Notes: a model not told the origin generated them from the sequence alone. A DNA stretch of 64,000 nt from Rana temporaria (GCF_905171775.1 NC_053494.1:164039101-164103100), one strand, 5' to 3'; positions 10,824-22,411 are shown, numbered from the stretch's first letter. Numbers and translations: made by a program.

Positions 10824-12050
10824 TTAACCCATTCCCTGCCAGGCCCTGTGCTCTATTTTGTACACTCAGGTGGCCAGACCATTTTTGCAATTTTTCCTTT
10901 GCTTTTTTATTTTTCACTTATAGCTGTCAAAGTTTGTAAAAGACCCCCCAAACCATATATTTTCTGAAAGCACATGACCAGTAGAATATAAAGATGGTGC
11001 CACTGAGTTCTAAGGTCCCACGATATTTGCACAAATGTTTACCAAAGCAATACTTTTGCTAAAAATCCACAAAAATCATGATTAGCAGATAATTACATAG
11101 TACATTTTACAAAATTCCAACTAAATATAAAAGCTTAACCTGTATTGAGTTAATAAAAAACAAATATTTGTAACTTTGTAAATTTTAGCGAAATGGTGAA
11201 AATTGAACAGACGCAAAAATGGTTTTCATTTTTCCCTTATAGCTTTCAGAATTTTTGAACGACCCCCAAAACCATATATTTTCTGAAAGCATATGACCTC
11301 TAGAATAAAAATGTGCTACTGATTTTTTTTTTAGACCCTGCGGTATTTGCGCAAATGTTTATCAAAACGATATGTTTATAAAAAATACACTAAAACCATT
11401 ATTGGCAGATAAAAACACAGCTAATTTTACGAAATTCCTGCTAAATCCCTACTAAATATAAAAGCTTACCCTGTATGGAGTTAAGAACTAATATTTAGAT
11501 TGCGCCATTTTTGCAAAATGGTTAAAATCGAACGTAGGCAAAAATGTAACTACAAATTTCTCAAAAAATCAGGTGGTTTTCATTTTTCCCTTACAGTATT
11601 CAGAATTTTTGAAAGACCCCCAAACCATATATTTTCTGAAAGCAAAAGGACAAGTAGAATAAAAAGAAGGCGCATACAAATTGGAAAGTGTTTAGGCTTG
11701 ACCTCATATTATTTGTTTTTTGTAAATCTGAAGGAAAGTTGTACAAGAAAATTGTATAATGTATGGCCAGCATTGTTTTAAAAAAGTGCGCAATCTTTTT
11801 GAAGAATCCTAGTAAAAAAAAAGGTGATTTTTTTTATTAAATTTTTCTGAGCTGATAGGTGTGTAGGGAGGACGACGGAATGTTTCTTGTATTCTTTGTG
11901 TTTTTTATGATGTCATGTTTTATTGTCCTTGTACCATCCATCCCATTCCTCAGCACTTTTGATGGACATGTCGCGAGAACATTTGGCGACCCTCAAAAAT
12001 GGAATAATCACATTTTTAGCATTGAGGGTATTTTTTTCATATAGATCATT
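10824..12050 (+). repeat. Three-unit tandem repeat with TTAA-type left end
   Basis: The left edge TTAACCCATTCCCTGCCAGG resembles other TTAA-bounded frog elements. Inside it, a ~320-350-bp unit occurs three times. The anchor CATATATTTTCTGAAAGC begins at 10954, 11273 and 11626, each preceded by GACCCCCAAAACC-like sequence and followed by an ATGACC-like segment and AGTAGAATA. The third unit is shorter and diverged. No right TTAA end was identified, so the right boundary is approximate. Confidence 0.65.
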
Positions 12051-12678
12051 ACCTTGTTAGCAGTAGTAGAAAAACATGTAACATTGCGCTTGATAGAAAC
12101 AAGACTCAGCAGCTTGGCATTTCACCTTAGACAACTCTGTGGCATAATGATCTTCCTACTGCCAAATAAAAGTGTCAAACGGAATTGATTTCTACAATGT
12201 TATTGTGATTAAAAGCAATAAAATGTATTTTATTTCTTATTTTTAAAAACTTTGACCACACATTTTACAAACCGCAAAAAGCCTTTCTGTACACTTTAAG
12301 CATATCCTTGATACTGGGCTTAAGCTTTTACAGACTCTTCTTTCACATGAAAAATTCTATTTTAATTGAATCTAATCAATCAAATCTTTCTGTTTAGTTG
12401 AATAGAGTGGGGAATTGTTAGACCATCTGTTACGTTTTTTGTCCCTACTTGGACAACAATAAAAAATATCTAGAAGAGTTTTAACTTTTACCCATAAAAA
12501 AAATCGTTTGGTTTGGAAAGGTTCTGCACACAAAAATAAATAAAATAACAAAGATTTTAATTGAATGGTTACTCTGAAGGCCCAGTAAAGTGATTGTAAA
12601 TGATCACCTTGTAAAACCAGCTATTCAGTTTAAAATAGGAATGAAAGGCAAAACATTTGTGTATAGATCTAAAAAACA
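12051..12678. other. Unassigned AT-rich interval
   Basis: No gene or repeat edge recognised. Confidence 0.45.
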
Positions 12679-12680
12679 TA

Positions 12681-13176
12681 CCGTATTTATCGGGGTATAG
12701 CGTGCTCCCGCCTATAGTGCGCACCCCTAAAGTTGCCCAAATTCCTGTGGAAAAAAGTTTTTTTGTACTTACAGTTTTGGTGTCTTGCGCGGCGTCCATC
12801 GGCGGCCTCTTGGGGTCCGGTGTCAGTCTGCTGCTTCGGGTGTCCTCTTCGTCGGGTCCGGCGTCCTTCTGCGGCGTCCTCCCCGCTCGTTTCCCGCGCC
12901 GAGTTTGAATACTGCACCGACATATACCGAGCGCAGTACACTCGTGTATCGTCGGGCAGGCTCGGCAACTCTCGCGCTGACGTCCTGTACGCTCAGGACG
13001 TCAGCGCGAGAGGCGCCGAGACTGCTCGAAGATACACGAGTGTACTGCGCTCGGTATATGCCGGCGCAGTATTCAAACTCGGCGCGGCAAAGCGGGTATC
13101 GGCGTATACCGCGCACCCACGATTTTGCCCTGATTTTCAGGGCAAAATAGTGCGCGGTATACGACGATAAATACGG
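12681..13176. mobile_element. TA-flanked MITE with large central hairpin
   Basis: Terminal repeats CCGTATTTATCGGGGTATAG and (reverse) CCGTATTTATCGTCGTATAC, flanked by TA at 12679-12680 and 13177-13178. This end type resembles Tigger/mariner-derived MITEs. The central 190 bp (about 12896-13084) is a GC-rich inverted repeat with ~90-bp arms around GACGTCCTGTACGCTCAGGACGTC. CpG-rich frames of up to 145 residues arise on both strands because of the hairpin and are not genes. Confidence 0.8.
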
Positions 13177-13551
13177 TAAATACCGTTTTCCCCCTTTTTA
13201 TAAGTGATCACATTCCCTCTGTTCTCAGCTGCATAAGAGCTGAGGGGAGGAGAAGCAGCAGTACACTGAACCTTTCAGTGAATGGCTGTGCAGCGGGGGC
13301 ATGTCAGGACAAGTCTGATCATTGGAGGAGACTACACTGCGTTCCCCAGCATAGCTAGAGAACTGATCATGCTGTGCTCTTCTGCTTAGTGTGGTCAATT
13401 TTTAATAGGAAAGCAGAGACACTAGCAGGAACACCAGGGATTTCATACAACGGAAGCCATATAAAGAGAACAGGATACTTTCTTATAAGAGTACATGGTG
13501 CAGCAGGCACATATCAGGAATATGAAATGTTGGGGTAACAAATGCTTTAAC

Positions 13552-14698
13552 TAGGGATGCACCGATATATCGGTGGCCGATACATATCGGCCATAAAATG
13601 GCTATTTCGGGTCCATGCCGAAACACAATAAAAATTGCCGATAATGACCGCCCTCCGTGGGCGGTACCATTTCGTATAGGAGGGGGCGCACTTATGATAC
13701 GCAGCCGCGGCTGCCAGACCAGTACAGGACATACCCGTCCTGTGAGACACACACTGCTGTAAACAGTATCACACTTCTCTCCACAGAGAGGTCAGAGCGG
13801 AGAGCGAGCCTACTATTGGTGGAGAGCTGTTCCCGGGGCGGGGCTAGTGCGGGTCACTAGCTACACACATGCCGCTTCCTGCCTGTCCATCCTTCATATA
13901 TTCCCAATGACCTGGTGCTTGTCTCCTCAACTGACTTCTCAAACGGTGGGGCTGTGACACTACACAGGGGGAGACATGGCTTGTCTGTTCAGGAGAGCAA
14001 TAGCAGAACAGGTAAGAGCTGTGTCCTTCCCCCTATCTATACTGTATAACCTCACACTCCTTGTGTCTATACACAACAGGATACTCAGGGGCACAAAACA
14101 ACAGTAAAGGAAACTGTTAGTAATGCAGTGAGACTGTCAGCTGCATGTTCTTATTTGTTGCTATTGTTGTAGCACCATCATCAGCAGTGCTGTACAAGCT
14201 CACAGATATACATATGGGGGAGAGCAAAACTGCTAATCATGTAAAATGCACCTTGAGGTTAGAGTCACCACCTATTTGCTTACAAGAGCATTTTATCTTT
14301 TTCACTTCATAAAAAAAAAAAGCGCAAAGATGCATATTTTCAACACCCTTTATATTGAATGTTATCACCCATCATAACACACCTTTATGACACACATCTT
14401 AACAGCTAAGTTCACATTTTCACAAAAAAAAATGAATAGATGAACAGATAAAAAAACGTTTGTGGAAAAAAACATCAATTGCAGCCACTGTGCCCATCAC
14501 ATGCAGCAACTGTGCCCATCACACGCAGCCACTGTGCCATTCAATGAAGCTAATTAAAATGTCTCATGTAATACATACAATTATTTAAAAAAAAAAATGA
14601 AATAGGGGGAAAAAAAGAAAAGTCATTTTCGGTTTCGCACTGTTTTTTTTTTTTTATTTCGGTTTCGGTTCTGAAATTTCCATTTCGGTGCACCCCTA
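13552..14698 (+). mobile_element. hAT element, 1147 bp, perfect 8-bp target duplication
   Basis: The 8-mer GCTTTAAC flanks both ends exactly (13544-13551 and 14699-14706). Terminal repeats are TAGGGATGCACCGA and TAGGGGTGCACCGA (reverse strand). An 8-bp duplication and short terminal repeats of this kind identify the hAT superfamily. No transposase frame is present, so it is non-autonomous, but an exon-like start is seen at 13976-14011 (separate entry). A small tandem repeat of GCAGCCACTGTGCCCATCAC-like units lies at about 14480-14540. Confidence 0.85.
13976..14011 (+). other. Exon-like ATG start with splice donor inside hAT
   Basis: An ATG opens a 12-codon frame that ends CAG followed by GTAAGA, a textbook donor, at 14012. 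The upstream region is GC-richer. It could be the retained first coding exon of a parental hAT transposase whose remaining exons were deleted. This is inference only; no downstream acceptor or hAT catalytic region was recognised. Confidence 0.3.
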
Positions 14699-14706
14699 GC
14701 TTTAAC

Positions 14707-15947
14707 GCACCAGCACACAGTATTGTGAGTATATGCTGTACATTACAGTACTATGAAGTTGTTTTGATTTAAACGTCAATATTATTTGTATGTGCTGCAA
14801 TGCATTGTAATGTGTTATAGTGCATCGTAATACACTGTCTTTTTTTCTTTTTTTTTTCTATTTATCACATTGGTGTGAACTCGACTTAAGGCCTTGTTCT
14901 TATGTTGGGCTATGCTGCCCAAATCTGCTGGTGTGAATGAATCCTGAATAACCTATATTTTCTTAAATGAAAATAAGGAAATCCTGCCAATCAGAGGAAC
15001 AGTGTTCTGGATTTTGTAATTTCATTCTGAAATTGTTTGAAAAATACAGTACGTTTATGGTAAAGTAAAAACTGTTCTTTTGCTGCATATGTTTGTTTAC
15101 CTGATAGGAAATGCAGATTTTCCTATGCTAGCAATAACAAAGAATGAACAGATATATGTTTCACTTTTACCATCCTGTGTATAAGGATATGTAAGGGATG
15201 TGAAAAAAATGTGTCCTGCATTTGTTTTATAGAGGTATAGTTAATTTTTTATTTTATTTTCCTTCAATAGCATTGTTTAGTGCAGCGACACATATTTTGC
15301 TTTACACACAGACCCTCTGAAGTTGGGAGCAATTGAACATGTCAATCATTACTTGTAATGAAGTGTACAGGGCTGGAACTGTCAAATTGGTACTTAATTA
15401 GAGGGTTCTGTTTCCATTCTGCTGCCCTGACTGAAGCTGTACGTCCCATTGCATCTGTCTTGCACGTCTGATGTCACTGCAACATCCTAAAAATTGTCGC
15501 CTGCTCCACTCAGTGTTTGCTTGGCTTTTTTTTGTCACTGTGTATTTGTCTGTAAAATATATTATAATAAACCTTTTTTTTTTTACCTAAGCCTAAATTC
15601 AATGGTATTTTTTTTTCATTGCTTAGACCTTATGCATATGAATTTATGGCCCAATATGCTGGATTTTTTTTCTGCCAAAATGTGGCTCTGTGTATGCTCA
15701 TTTATGCGCATACAGCATTGAGCATAAATGCATTCTACTGGCCAGAATATTTGTTCTGGCCATTGGAATACATTTATGCTCATACGTGTGCAGATTATGC
15801 CTATAAGCTCTTCTCTGATTGCAGCTTTTTTTTTTTTTTTTTTTTTTTTATACCTCTAAAATTGTGCTCTTAAAACACTGATCTAAATGTCTTATGTGCA
15901 CAGCCACATAGGATAACATGGAACTGCATTGAGAGGCTTAAAAAAGC
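14707..15947. other. Unassigned AT-rich interval
   Basis: Contains several T-homopolymers, the longest at about 15827-15849, and repeated TGCAATGCATTGTAATG-like words near 14790-14840. No gene recognised. Confidence 0.5.
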
Positions 15948-15949
15948 TA

Positions 15950-16686
15950 CCGTATATACTTGAGTATAAGCTGACCCGAGTATAAGCCAAGGCCCTAATT
16001 TTACCACAAAAAACTGGGAAAACTTATTGACTCGAGTACAAGCCTAGGGTGAGAATGCAGCAGCTACTGTAAGCAGAAAAGAGGTTCAACAATGCCCATT
16101 TGCAGCTTCACTGTGGCCATTTGCAACCTCACTGTGCCCATTTGCAACCTCACTGTGCCCATTCTCACTGTGCCCATTGTAGCTTACTGCGCCCATTCTC
16201 ATTGTGCCCATTGTAGCCTTACTGTGCCCACTGCAGCCTCAGTGTACCTGTATTCTTGACAGGCTGCGGCTGTCATTTTTCAAAAGTCGCGGCTTCCTCC
16301 TGGTCCGTGATAGGTGTTTGACACTGTGTTCCGCTACCGCCCATCACGGAGGTCCTTTCATCCTCGGACTCAGTTTACCAGCAGACACTGTGTTTAGTGT
16401 TCTGCCAATCACTGACCTTCTTTTATCCTTAGACAAGAGGATGTCCATGATAGGCGGAACACTGAACACAATGTCTGCTGGGAAAGTCCGAGGATGAGAG
16501 GACCTCCGTGATATGTGGTAGCAGAACACAGTGTCAAATGCCTATCGCGGACCAGGAGGAAGCCACGACTTTTGAAAAATGGACGCCCACGACCCGACAG
16601 GTACACTGACTCGAGTAGAAGCCGAGGCGGCTATTTTCAACTAAAAAAAGGGCTGAAAAACTTGCTTTATACTCGAGTATATACGG
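15950..16686. mobile_element. TA-flanked MITE with long internal hairpin
   Basis: Terminal repeats CGTATATACTTGAGTATAAG and (reverse) CGTATATACTCGAGTATAAA, flanked by TA (15948-15949, 16687-16688). Between 16095 and 16250 a degenerate CACTGTGCCCATT tandem repeat is present. From about 16249 to 16610 the sequence is a large inverted repeat, with TTTTTCAAAAGTCGCGGCTT pairing with the complement near 16560-16580. Frames across it are palindrome artefacts. Confidence 0.8.
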
Positions 16687-16908
16687 TACATATAGTAGCA
16701 ACCAATTCTGGGCACCAGGGTGCTGCCAGCAACTGAAATCTTTTTTTTTTTTTTTTTTTTTGGGATCCATCTTGAAGCACCTTGCTTCTCTAATGCAGTA
16801 GGGGTGGGTATGATGGGCTATATGCTAAACCTCTTACTAAGGAGTACCAAGTCACATGCTGGACTAGGTAGGAGTATGGCCATGCTAATTAATAGCTATA
16901 CTTGTATA
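16687..16908. other. Spacer with poly-T
   Basis: A T run at about 16741-16760 may be the tail of a minus-strand retroposon. Otherwise nothing is recognised. Confidence 0.4.
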
Positions 16909-16910
16909 TA

Positions 16911-18409
16911 CAGTAGCTCACAAATGTGAGTACACCCCTCACATTTTTGTAAATATTTAATTTTATCTTTTCGTGTGACAACACTAAAGAAATTACACTT
17001 AGCTAAAATGTAAAGTAGTCCGTGTACAGCTTGTATAACAGTGTAAATATGCTGTCCCCTCAAAATAACTCAAAACACAGCCAATAATGTCTAAACTACT
17101 GGCAACAAAAGTGAGCACACCCTTAAGTGAAAATGTCCAAATTTCCCCAATTAGCCATTTTCCCTCGCCGTGTCATGCGACTTGTTAGTGTTACAAGGTC
17201 TCAGGTGTGAATTGGGAGCAGGTGTGTTAAATTTGGTGTTATCGCTCTCACTTTCTCATACTGGTCACTGGAAGTTCAGCATGCAACCTCATGGCAAAGA
17301 ACTCTCTGAGAATCAAAAAAAAACGGTTGCTCTACTTAAAGATGGCTTAGGCTATAAGAAGATTGCCAAGACCCTGAAACAGAGCTGCAGCACGGTCGCC
17401 AAGACGATTCAGAGGTTTAAAAGGACAGGTTCCATTCAGAACAGGCCTCATCATGGTCGACCAAAGTAGTTGAGTGCACATGCTTAGCATCATATCCAGA
17501 GGTTGTGTTTGGGAAATAGAGGTATGAATGCTCCCAGCATTGCTGTAGGAGGTCGAAGGGGTGGGGGCCAGCCTGTCAGTGCTCAGACCATACGCTGCAC
17601 ACTGCATCAAATTGGTCTGCATGGCTGTTATCCCAGAAGGAAGCCTCTTCTGCAGATTATGCACAAGAAAGCCCACAAGACAAGCAGTCTAAGGACATGG
17701 ATTACTGAAACCATGTCCTGTGGTCTGATGAGACCAAGATAAACTTATTTTGTTCAGATGGTGTCAAGCGTGTGTGGCAGCAACCAGATGGGGGAGTACA
17801 AAGACACGTGTGTCTTGCCTACAGTCAAGCATGGTGGTGGGAGTGTCATGGTCTGGGGCTACATGAGTGCACTGGGGAGCTACAGTTCATTGAGGGAACC
17901 ATGAATGCCAACCTTTCTGTAACATACTGAAAAAGAGCATGATCCCCCTCCCTTTGGAGACTGGGCCGCAGAGCAGTATTCCAACATAACGACCCCAAAC
18001 AGACCTCCAAGATGACCACTGCCTTTGCTAAAAAAGCTGAGGGTAAAGGTGATGGACTGGCCAAGCATGTCTCCAGACCTAAACCCTATTGAGCATCTGT
18101 GGGGCATTCTCAAATAGAAGGTGGAGTGCAAGGTCTCTAACATCCACCAACTCAGTGATGCCATCATGGAGGAGTGGAGGAGGACTCCAGTGGCAACCTG
18201 TGAAGCTCTGGTGAACTCCATGACCAAGAGGGTTAAAGCAGTGCTGAAAAATAATGGTGGCCACACAAAATATTGACACTTTGTGCCCAATTTAGACATT
18301 TTCACTTAGGGGTGTACTCACTTTTGTTGCCAGTGATTTAGACATTAATAGCTGTATGTTGAGTTCTTTTGAGGGGACAGCAAGGGGTGTACTTAATTTT
18401 GTGAGATAC

Positions 18410-18411
<2 letters not shown>
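16911..18411 (+). mobile_element. Tc1-like transposon, near full length
   Basis: The left end begins CAGTAGCTCACAAATGTGAG after TA (16909-16910). The right end terminates with the complement of CAGTATCTCAC. The terminal regions share long homology (GTACACCCC, GTGTACAGCTTGTATAACAG). It contains a broken transposase gene (17281-18276). The right edge abuts a TG/TA microsatellite, so the right TA is obscured. A second copy of the same family lies in the opposite orientation at 21259-22411. Confidence 0.85.
17281..18276 (+). pseudogene. Tc1/mariner transposase pseudogene
   Basis: The intact gene would encode a roughly 340-residue Tc1-family transposase that cuts and pastes the element at TA sites in the nucleus. 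From the ATG at 17281 a clean frame encodes the N-terminal paired-like helix-turn-helix (KELSENQKKTVALLKDG, then KKIAKTLKQS and the GRPK linker). It is cut by a TAG at 17467, where related copies have a lysine codon. Further downstream, frameshifts separate the DDE catalytic domain pieces: the FQHNDPKQTS-like second Asp region near 17975-18010 and the [14 protein letters not shown] region with the third acid near 18070-18110. The original TGA stop is at 18274-18276. Several lesions make it non-functional. The 141-residue minus frame across this region is antisense noise. Confidence 0.85.

Positions 18412-18500
<89 letters not shown>
18411..18500. repeat. (TG)n(TA)n(CA)n microsatellite
   Basis: GT dinucleotides, then about 23 TA dinucleotides, then a short CA run. 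It lies between the Tc1 right end and a Tigger-like MITE. Confidence 0.9.
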
Positions 18501-18501
<1 letters not shown>

Positions 18502-18503
18502 TA

Positions 18504-18935
18504 CAGTTGTACCTTGTATTACGAGCATAATCCGTTCCCGGAGATGCTTGTTATCGAAAGCACTCGCATATCAAAGTGAGTTTCCCCATAGAAGTCCATG
18601 GAAACAAAAAATGTGTTCCGTCTTGACTTCTATTGCATGCAATACCGCATGTGACCAGAGGTGGGGGGCGCTAGAGAGACTCGGAAATACTCATACTGTT
18701 CAGTTGCAGTTGGAATGGAGTATTTCCTAGTGTTTCCGAGTATCTCCGAACACCTGAGTGTCACTGGCACCCACGCACCTCAGACAACATGCGATACTGC
18801 ACACCGCAGAGGCTTAAATCCTGCTCGATTTGCGAGACAACACTCGCAAACCGAGTCAGAATTTTGAAGAGAAAAAAAAAGCTTGCATGGGGAAATGCTC
18901 GTTAACTGCGTTACTCACAATACGAGGTTCCACTG
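18504..18935. mobile_element. Tigger-like MITE
   Basis: Ends CAGTTGTACCTTGTATTACG and (reverse) CAGTGGAACCTCGTATTGTG are pogo/Tigger-type terminal repeats. TA precedes the left end; the right edge reads TG, within a microsatellite. Length 432 bp. The interior contains Tigger-style subterminal words such as TTGCGAGACAACACTCGCAA. No transposase. Confidence 0.7.
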
Positions 18936-18936
18936 T

Positions 18937-19055
<119 letters not shown>

Positions 19056-19062
19056 TGTGTGT

Positions 19063-19335
19063 GTATTGCAGCAGTTAGCGCTTTTGCAAATGGGTCGCTG
19101 ATTCGAATCCCAACCATGACACTACCTGCCTTGAGTTTGCACTCCGGTTTCCTCCCACACTCCAAAGACATGTTCGTAGATTAATTGGCTTCTGTCTAAA
19201 TTGGCCCTAGTGCACATATGTATGAATGTGAGTTAGGGACCTTAGATTGTAAGCTCCTTGAGGGCAGGGACTGATGTGAATGTATTTATATGTAAAGCGC
19301 TGCGTAAATTGATGGCACTATATAATTACCTGAAA
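19063..19335 (+). mobile_element. tRNA-derived SINE-like repeat
   Basis: The 5' part (AGCAGTTAGCGC) resembles a damaged RNA polymerase III A box. GATTCGAATCC at 19100-19110 is a canonical B box at the expected spacing. The body carries CTCCGGTTTCCTCCCACACT and a 3' region ending AAAGCGCTGCGTAAATTGAT and GGCACTATATAA, which I associate with an abundant frog repeat. The 5' end merges with the TA microsatellite. Not a functional tRNA gene. Confidence 0.6.
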
Positions 19336-19563
19336 TATATGTATATATCAAAACGTAACCTCTCAAGTGCTCAACCTTTGCAACAAAAAATAAATAAACA
19401 AATGACTATGGAGAGAACTGGTCTCATATTTGCTCCTAAAAAGATGTTACTATTTAATTTGAAACATTGGCAGATATTTAACAGATTCATCAACAGCTTT
19501 ACACATATGTGCTGGCATTTGAGTACATATGCACTGATGTTAATCTTGCAATAATCAAAGGTA

Positions 19564-20832
19564 CAATCCCAATTCCAAAAAGGTTTGGGACGCTGTGTAA
19601 AATGTACATAAAAACAAAATGCATTGATTTGCAAAGTCTGATAAACCCATATTTTATTTACAAACTATGAAAATGTATAATTTTATGAAAAAATGTGGTC
19701 ATTTTTAAGTTTATGGCAGCAAACATGTCTCACAAAAGTTGGGACAGGACAACAAAATACTGGCAAGTGGTACTAACAAGGAAGAGCTGGAAGAACATTT
19801 TGAAACTAATAGAGAGTCAGAGTGTCACCGAAGTACATGTAAATATGGGCAGAGGTTATCAGTCTGTGAAAAGCTGCATCTAAAAATTCCAATTTCAGAA
19901 TAATGTTCCTGAATGTAAAATTGAAAAGACTTTAAATTATATCATCTTCTACAGTACATAATAGCAAAAGATTCAAAGAATCTGGAGAAATCTCTATGCT
20001 TAAAGGTCGAGACTGAAATGCAATATTGGATGCCTGTGATCTTTGGGGTCCTCAGACAGCACTGCATTAAAACAGGCATGATTCTGTGATGGACATCACT
20101 GCACAGGCTCAGAAATACTTCCAAAAATCACTGTCAACACAACTTTCCATGCCATCCAAAAATGTAAGGTAAAGCGCTATCATGCAAAGAACAATCCGTA
20201 TGTGAACATGATCCAGCAACGCTGCTGTCTTCTCTGAGGCAGAACTCTGTAAAATGGTCTGTTGCAAAGTAGAAAACTGTTCTGCTGTCTGACGAATTGA
20301 CATTTTACATTCTTTGTGGCAACCATGTGCGCCACTTCCTTCATACTAAAGAGGAGTGGGACCTTTCTGCTTATTAGTGCTCCATTCAAAAGCCTGCTTC
20401 TCTGATTGTATTGGGGTGCATTATTGCATATGAAGTGGGCAGCTTGCACATCTAGAGAGGCACCATCAATTCTGAAAGATATATCCTGGTTTTAGAGCAG
20501 CTTATGCTCCCATCCTCCAGACTGTCTTTTTTTTTTTTTTTTTTTTAGGGGAGGCCTAGCATATTTCAGCAGAACAATGCTAAATTGCATTGCTTCCTAG
20601 TAGAACAGGTCCAGGTGTTTTTACTGGCCTACCTGCAGTTCAGACCTTTCACTGATTGAAAATATTTGGCGCATCTTAAAACAAAGCATATGACAGAGGA
20701 CCCAGGACTGTTGAGCAGTTAGCATCTTAAATTGGGCAAGAATAAGACAACATTCCTCTCTCAAACTCCAGCAACTGGTCTTCTCAGATCTAAGACATTT
20801 AGAAAGTGTTATTAGAAGGAGGGGAAGCTACA
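19564..20832 (+). mobile_element. Second Tc1/mariner family, decayed copy
   Basis: The left end CAATCCCAATTCCAAAAAGG follows TA at 19562-19563. I recognise it as the terminal sequence of a widespread Tc1-like family found in fish and frogs. Internal sequence continues in order through transposase-derived words (CAGGCATGATTCTGTGATGG, AACATGATCCAGCAACGCTG, AAAATATTTGGCGCATCTTA). The matching right terminal repeat is absent, so the copy is 3'-truncated. A T run at 20527-20547 lies inside. Confidence 0.7.
19850..20832 (+). pseudogene. Tc1/mariner transposase remnant
   Basis: Scattered fragments keep the linear order of a Tc1-type transposase, from the region GGGCAGAGGTTATCAGTCTG to the C-terminal segment near 20780-20832, including a piece encoding ENIWRIL (the region near the last catalytic acid) at about 20658-20680. 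No frame longer than about 90 codons survives on the coding strand and many indels are visible. It is an old, dead copy with no function expected. Confidence 0.6.
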
Positions 20833-21217
20833 TTGTTGTAGATGTAGATAATGCATTTGGACTGCATCTTTTGGTATATTAATAGTACTATTTAATTGTA
20901 AAGTAAAACATGCTGCGCTAAGTGATGGATCGAACAACCATAGACCTTAGATATTAAAAATACAGAACTTTAGAATCATTCCATGTAATAAAGTGTCATG
21001 TGCAAAAATGTGCAGGGTAATAAGTAACGTGACAGTCCACTTATATAGTGTAAAAAGTCCAAATATTTGAATTAAACAATACTCCAGTGAATGTGACTGG
21101 TAATCGCGAAATTCATATGTAGATCACCGCAGTGAAGATTATCTGTCACCATAGGGGGTTAAATGCGCTTGCCAAAGCTCATGGACTCAGTCACCAGCAG
21201 TGCTGTGTCAAACAGGC

Positions 21218-21221
<4 letters not shown>
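20833..21221. other. Unassigned interval
   Basis: No repeat edges recognised before the TA microsatellite. Confidence 0.4.

Positions 21222-21252
<31 letters not shown>
21222..21252. repeat. (TA)n microsatellite
   Basis: About 15 TA dinucleotides followed by a short CA run, directly left of the next Tc1 element. Confidence 0.9.
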
Positions 21253-21258
<6 letters not shown>

Positions 21259-21261
<3 letters not shown>

Positions 21262-22411
21262 TATCTCACAAAAGTAAGTGCACCCCTCACATTTTATAAA
21301 ATATTTTAGTATATCTTTTCATGTGACAACACTGAAGCTACAATGTAAAGTAGTGGGTGTACAGCTTGTATAATGGTGTAAATTTGCTGCCCCCTCAAAA
21401 TAATGCAACACAAGCCAATAATGTCTAAACCACTGGCAACAAAAAGTGAGTACACCCCTAGGTGAACATGTCCAAATTGGGCCCAAAGTATCAATATTTT
21501 GTGTGGCCACTGTTGTTTTCCAGCACTGTAATAACCCTCTTGGGCATGGAGTTCACCAGAGCTTCACAGGTTGCCACTGGAGTCCTCTTCCACTCCTCCA
21601 TCACAAAGCTGGTGACTGTTGGAGACCTTGGGCTCCTCCACCTTCTTTTTGAGAATGCCCCACAGATGCTCTATAGGGTTTAGGTCTGGAGACCTGCTTG
21701 GCCAGTCCATCACCTTTACCTTCAGCTTCTTTAGCAAGGCAGTGGTCGTCTTGGAGGTGTGTTTGGGGTCGTTATGTTGGAATACTGCCCTGCAGGCCAG
21801 TCTCCGAAGGGAGAGGATCAAGCTCTGCTTCAGTATGTCACAGTACATGTTGGCATTCATGGTTCCCTCAATGAACTGTAGCGCCCTAGTGCTAGCATCA
21901 TTCATGCAGCCCCAGACCATGACATTCCCACCACCATGCTTGACTGTAGGCAAGACATTTGTCTTTGTACTCTTCACCTGATTGCCGCCATACACGCTTG
22001 ATACCATCTGAACCAAATAAGTTTAAACTTCAACTATTTTGGTCGACCATGGCGAGGCCTGTTCTGATTTGTAACCTGTCCCATTAAACTTCTGTATGGT
22101 CTTGGCCACTGTGCTGATCAGTTTCAGTGTCTTGGCGATCTTTTTATTGCCTCGGCCATCTTTCTGTAGAGCAAAAAGGCAATTTTTTCAGATCCTTAGA
22201 GAGTTCTTTGCCATGAGGTGCCATGTTGAACTTCCAGTGACCAGTCTGAGCGATAACGCCAAATTTTACACACCTCCCCATTCAAACCTGAGACCTTGCT
22301 ACACCGAGTCATGTGACACCATGGAGGGAAAATGGCTAATTTGGGCCCAATTTGGACATTTTCATTTAGGGGTGTACTCACTTTTGTTGCCAGCGGTTTA
22401 GACATTAATGG
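21259..22411 (-). mobile_element. Tc1-like transposon, inverted copy
   Basis: Same family as 16911-18411 but with its transposase on the minus strand. The left edge CACTATCTCACAAAAGTAAG is one terminal repeat. The right side retains TTAGGGGTGTACTCACTTTT and GACATTAATG but lacks the outermost ~80 bp, so it is truncated there. A TA microsatellite flanks the left edge. Confidence 0.8.
21491..22224 (-). pseudogene. Tc1/mariner transposase pseudogene (inverted copy)
   Basis: The start codon (complement of 22222-22224) and terminal TGA (complement of 21491-21493) correspond to those of the + strand copy. The best-preserved frame (21564-22016) covers most of the DDE domain: WGCMN and a [12 protein letters not shown] segment, [13 protein letters not shown] with the second catalytic Asp, and [20 protein letters not shown] with the third acid. 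The N-terminal helix-turn-helix region is rearranged and shortened between about 22020 and 22224. The gene is shorter than the usual ~340 codons and frameshifted, so no active protein is expected. Confidence 0.85.

Noticed and set aside
12733..13170. 145-codon + and 97-codon minus frames
   Set aside because: They lie on the two arms of a MITE hairpin and mirror each other.
17880..18305. 141-codon minus frame
   Set aside because: Antisense of the Tc1 transposase pseudogene on the + strand.
19063..19140. Functional tRNA gene
   Set aside because: Only box B is intact; no cloverleaf can be drawn and the region continues into a SINE body.
21619..21981. 120-codon + frame
   Set aside because: Antisense of the inverted Tc1 transposase pseudogene.
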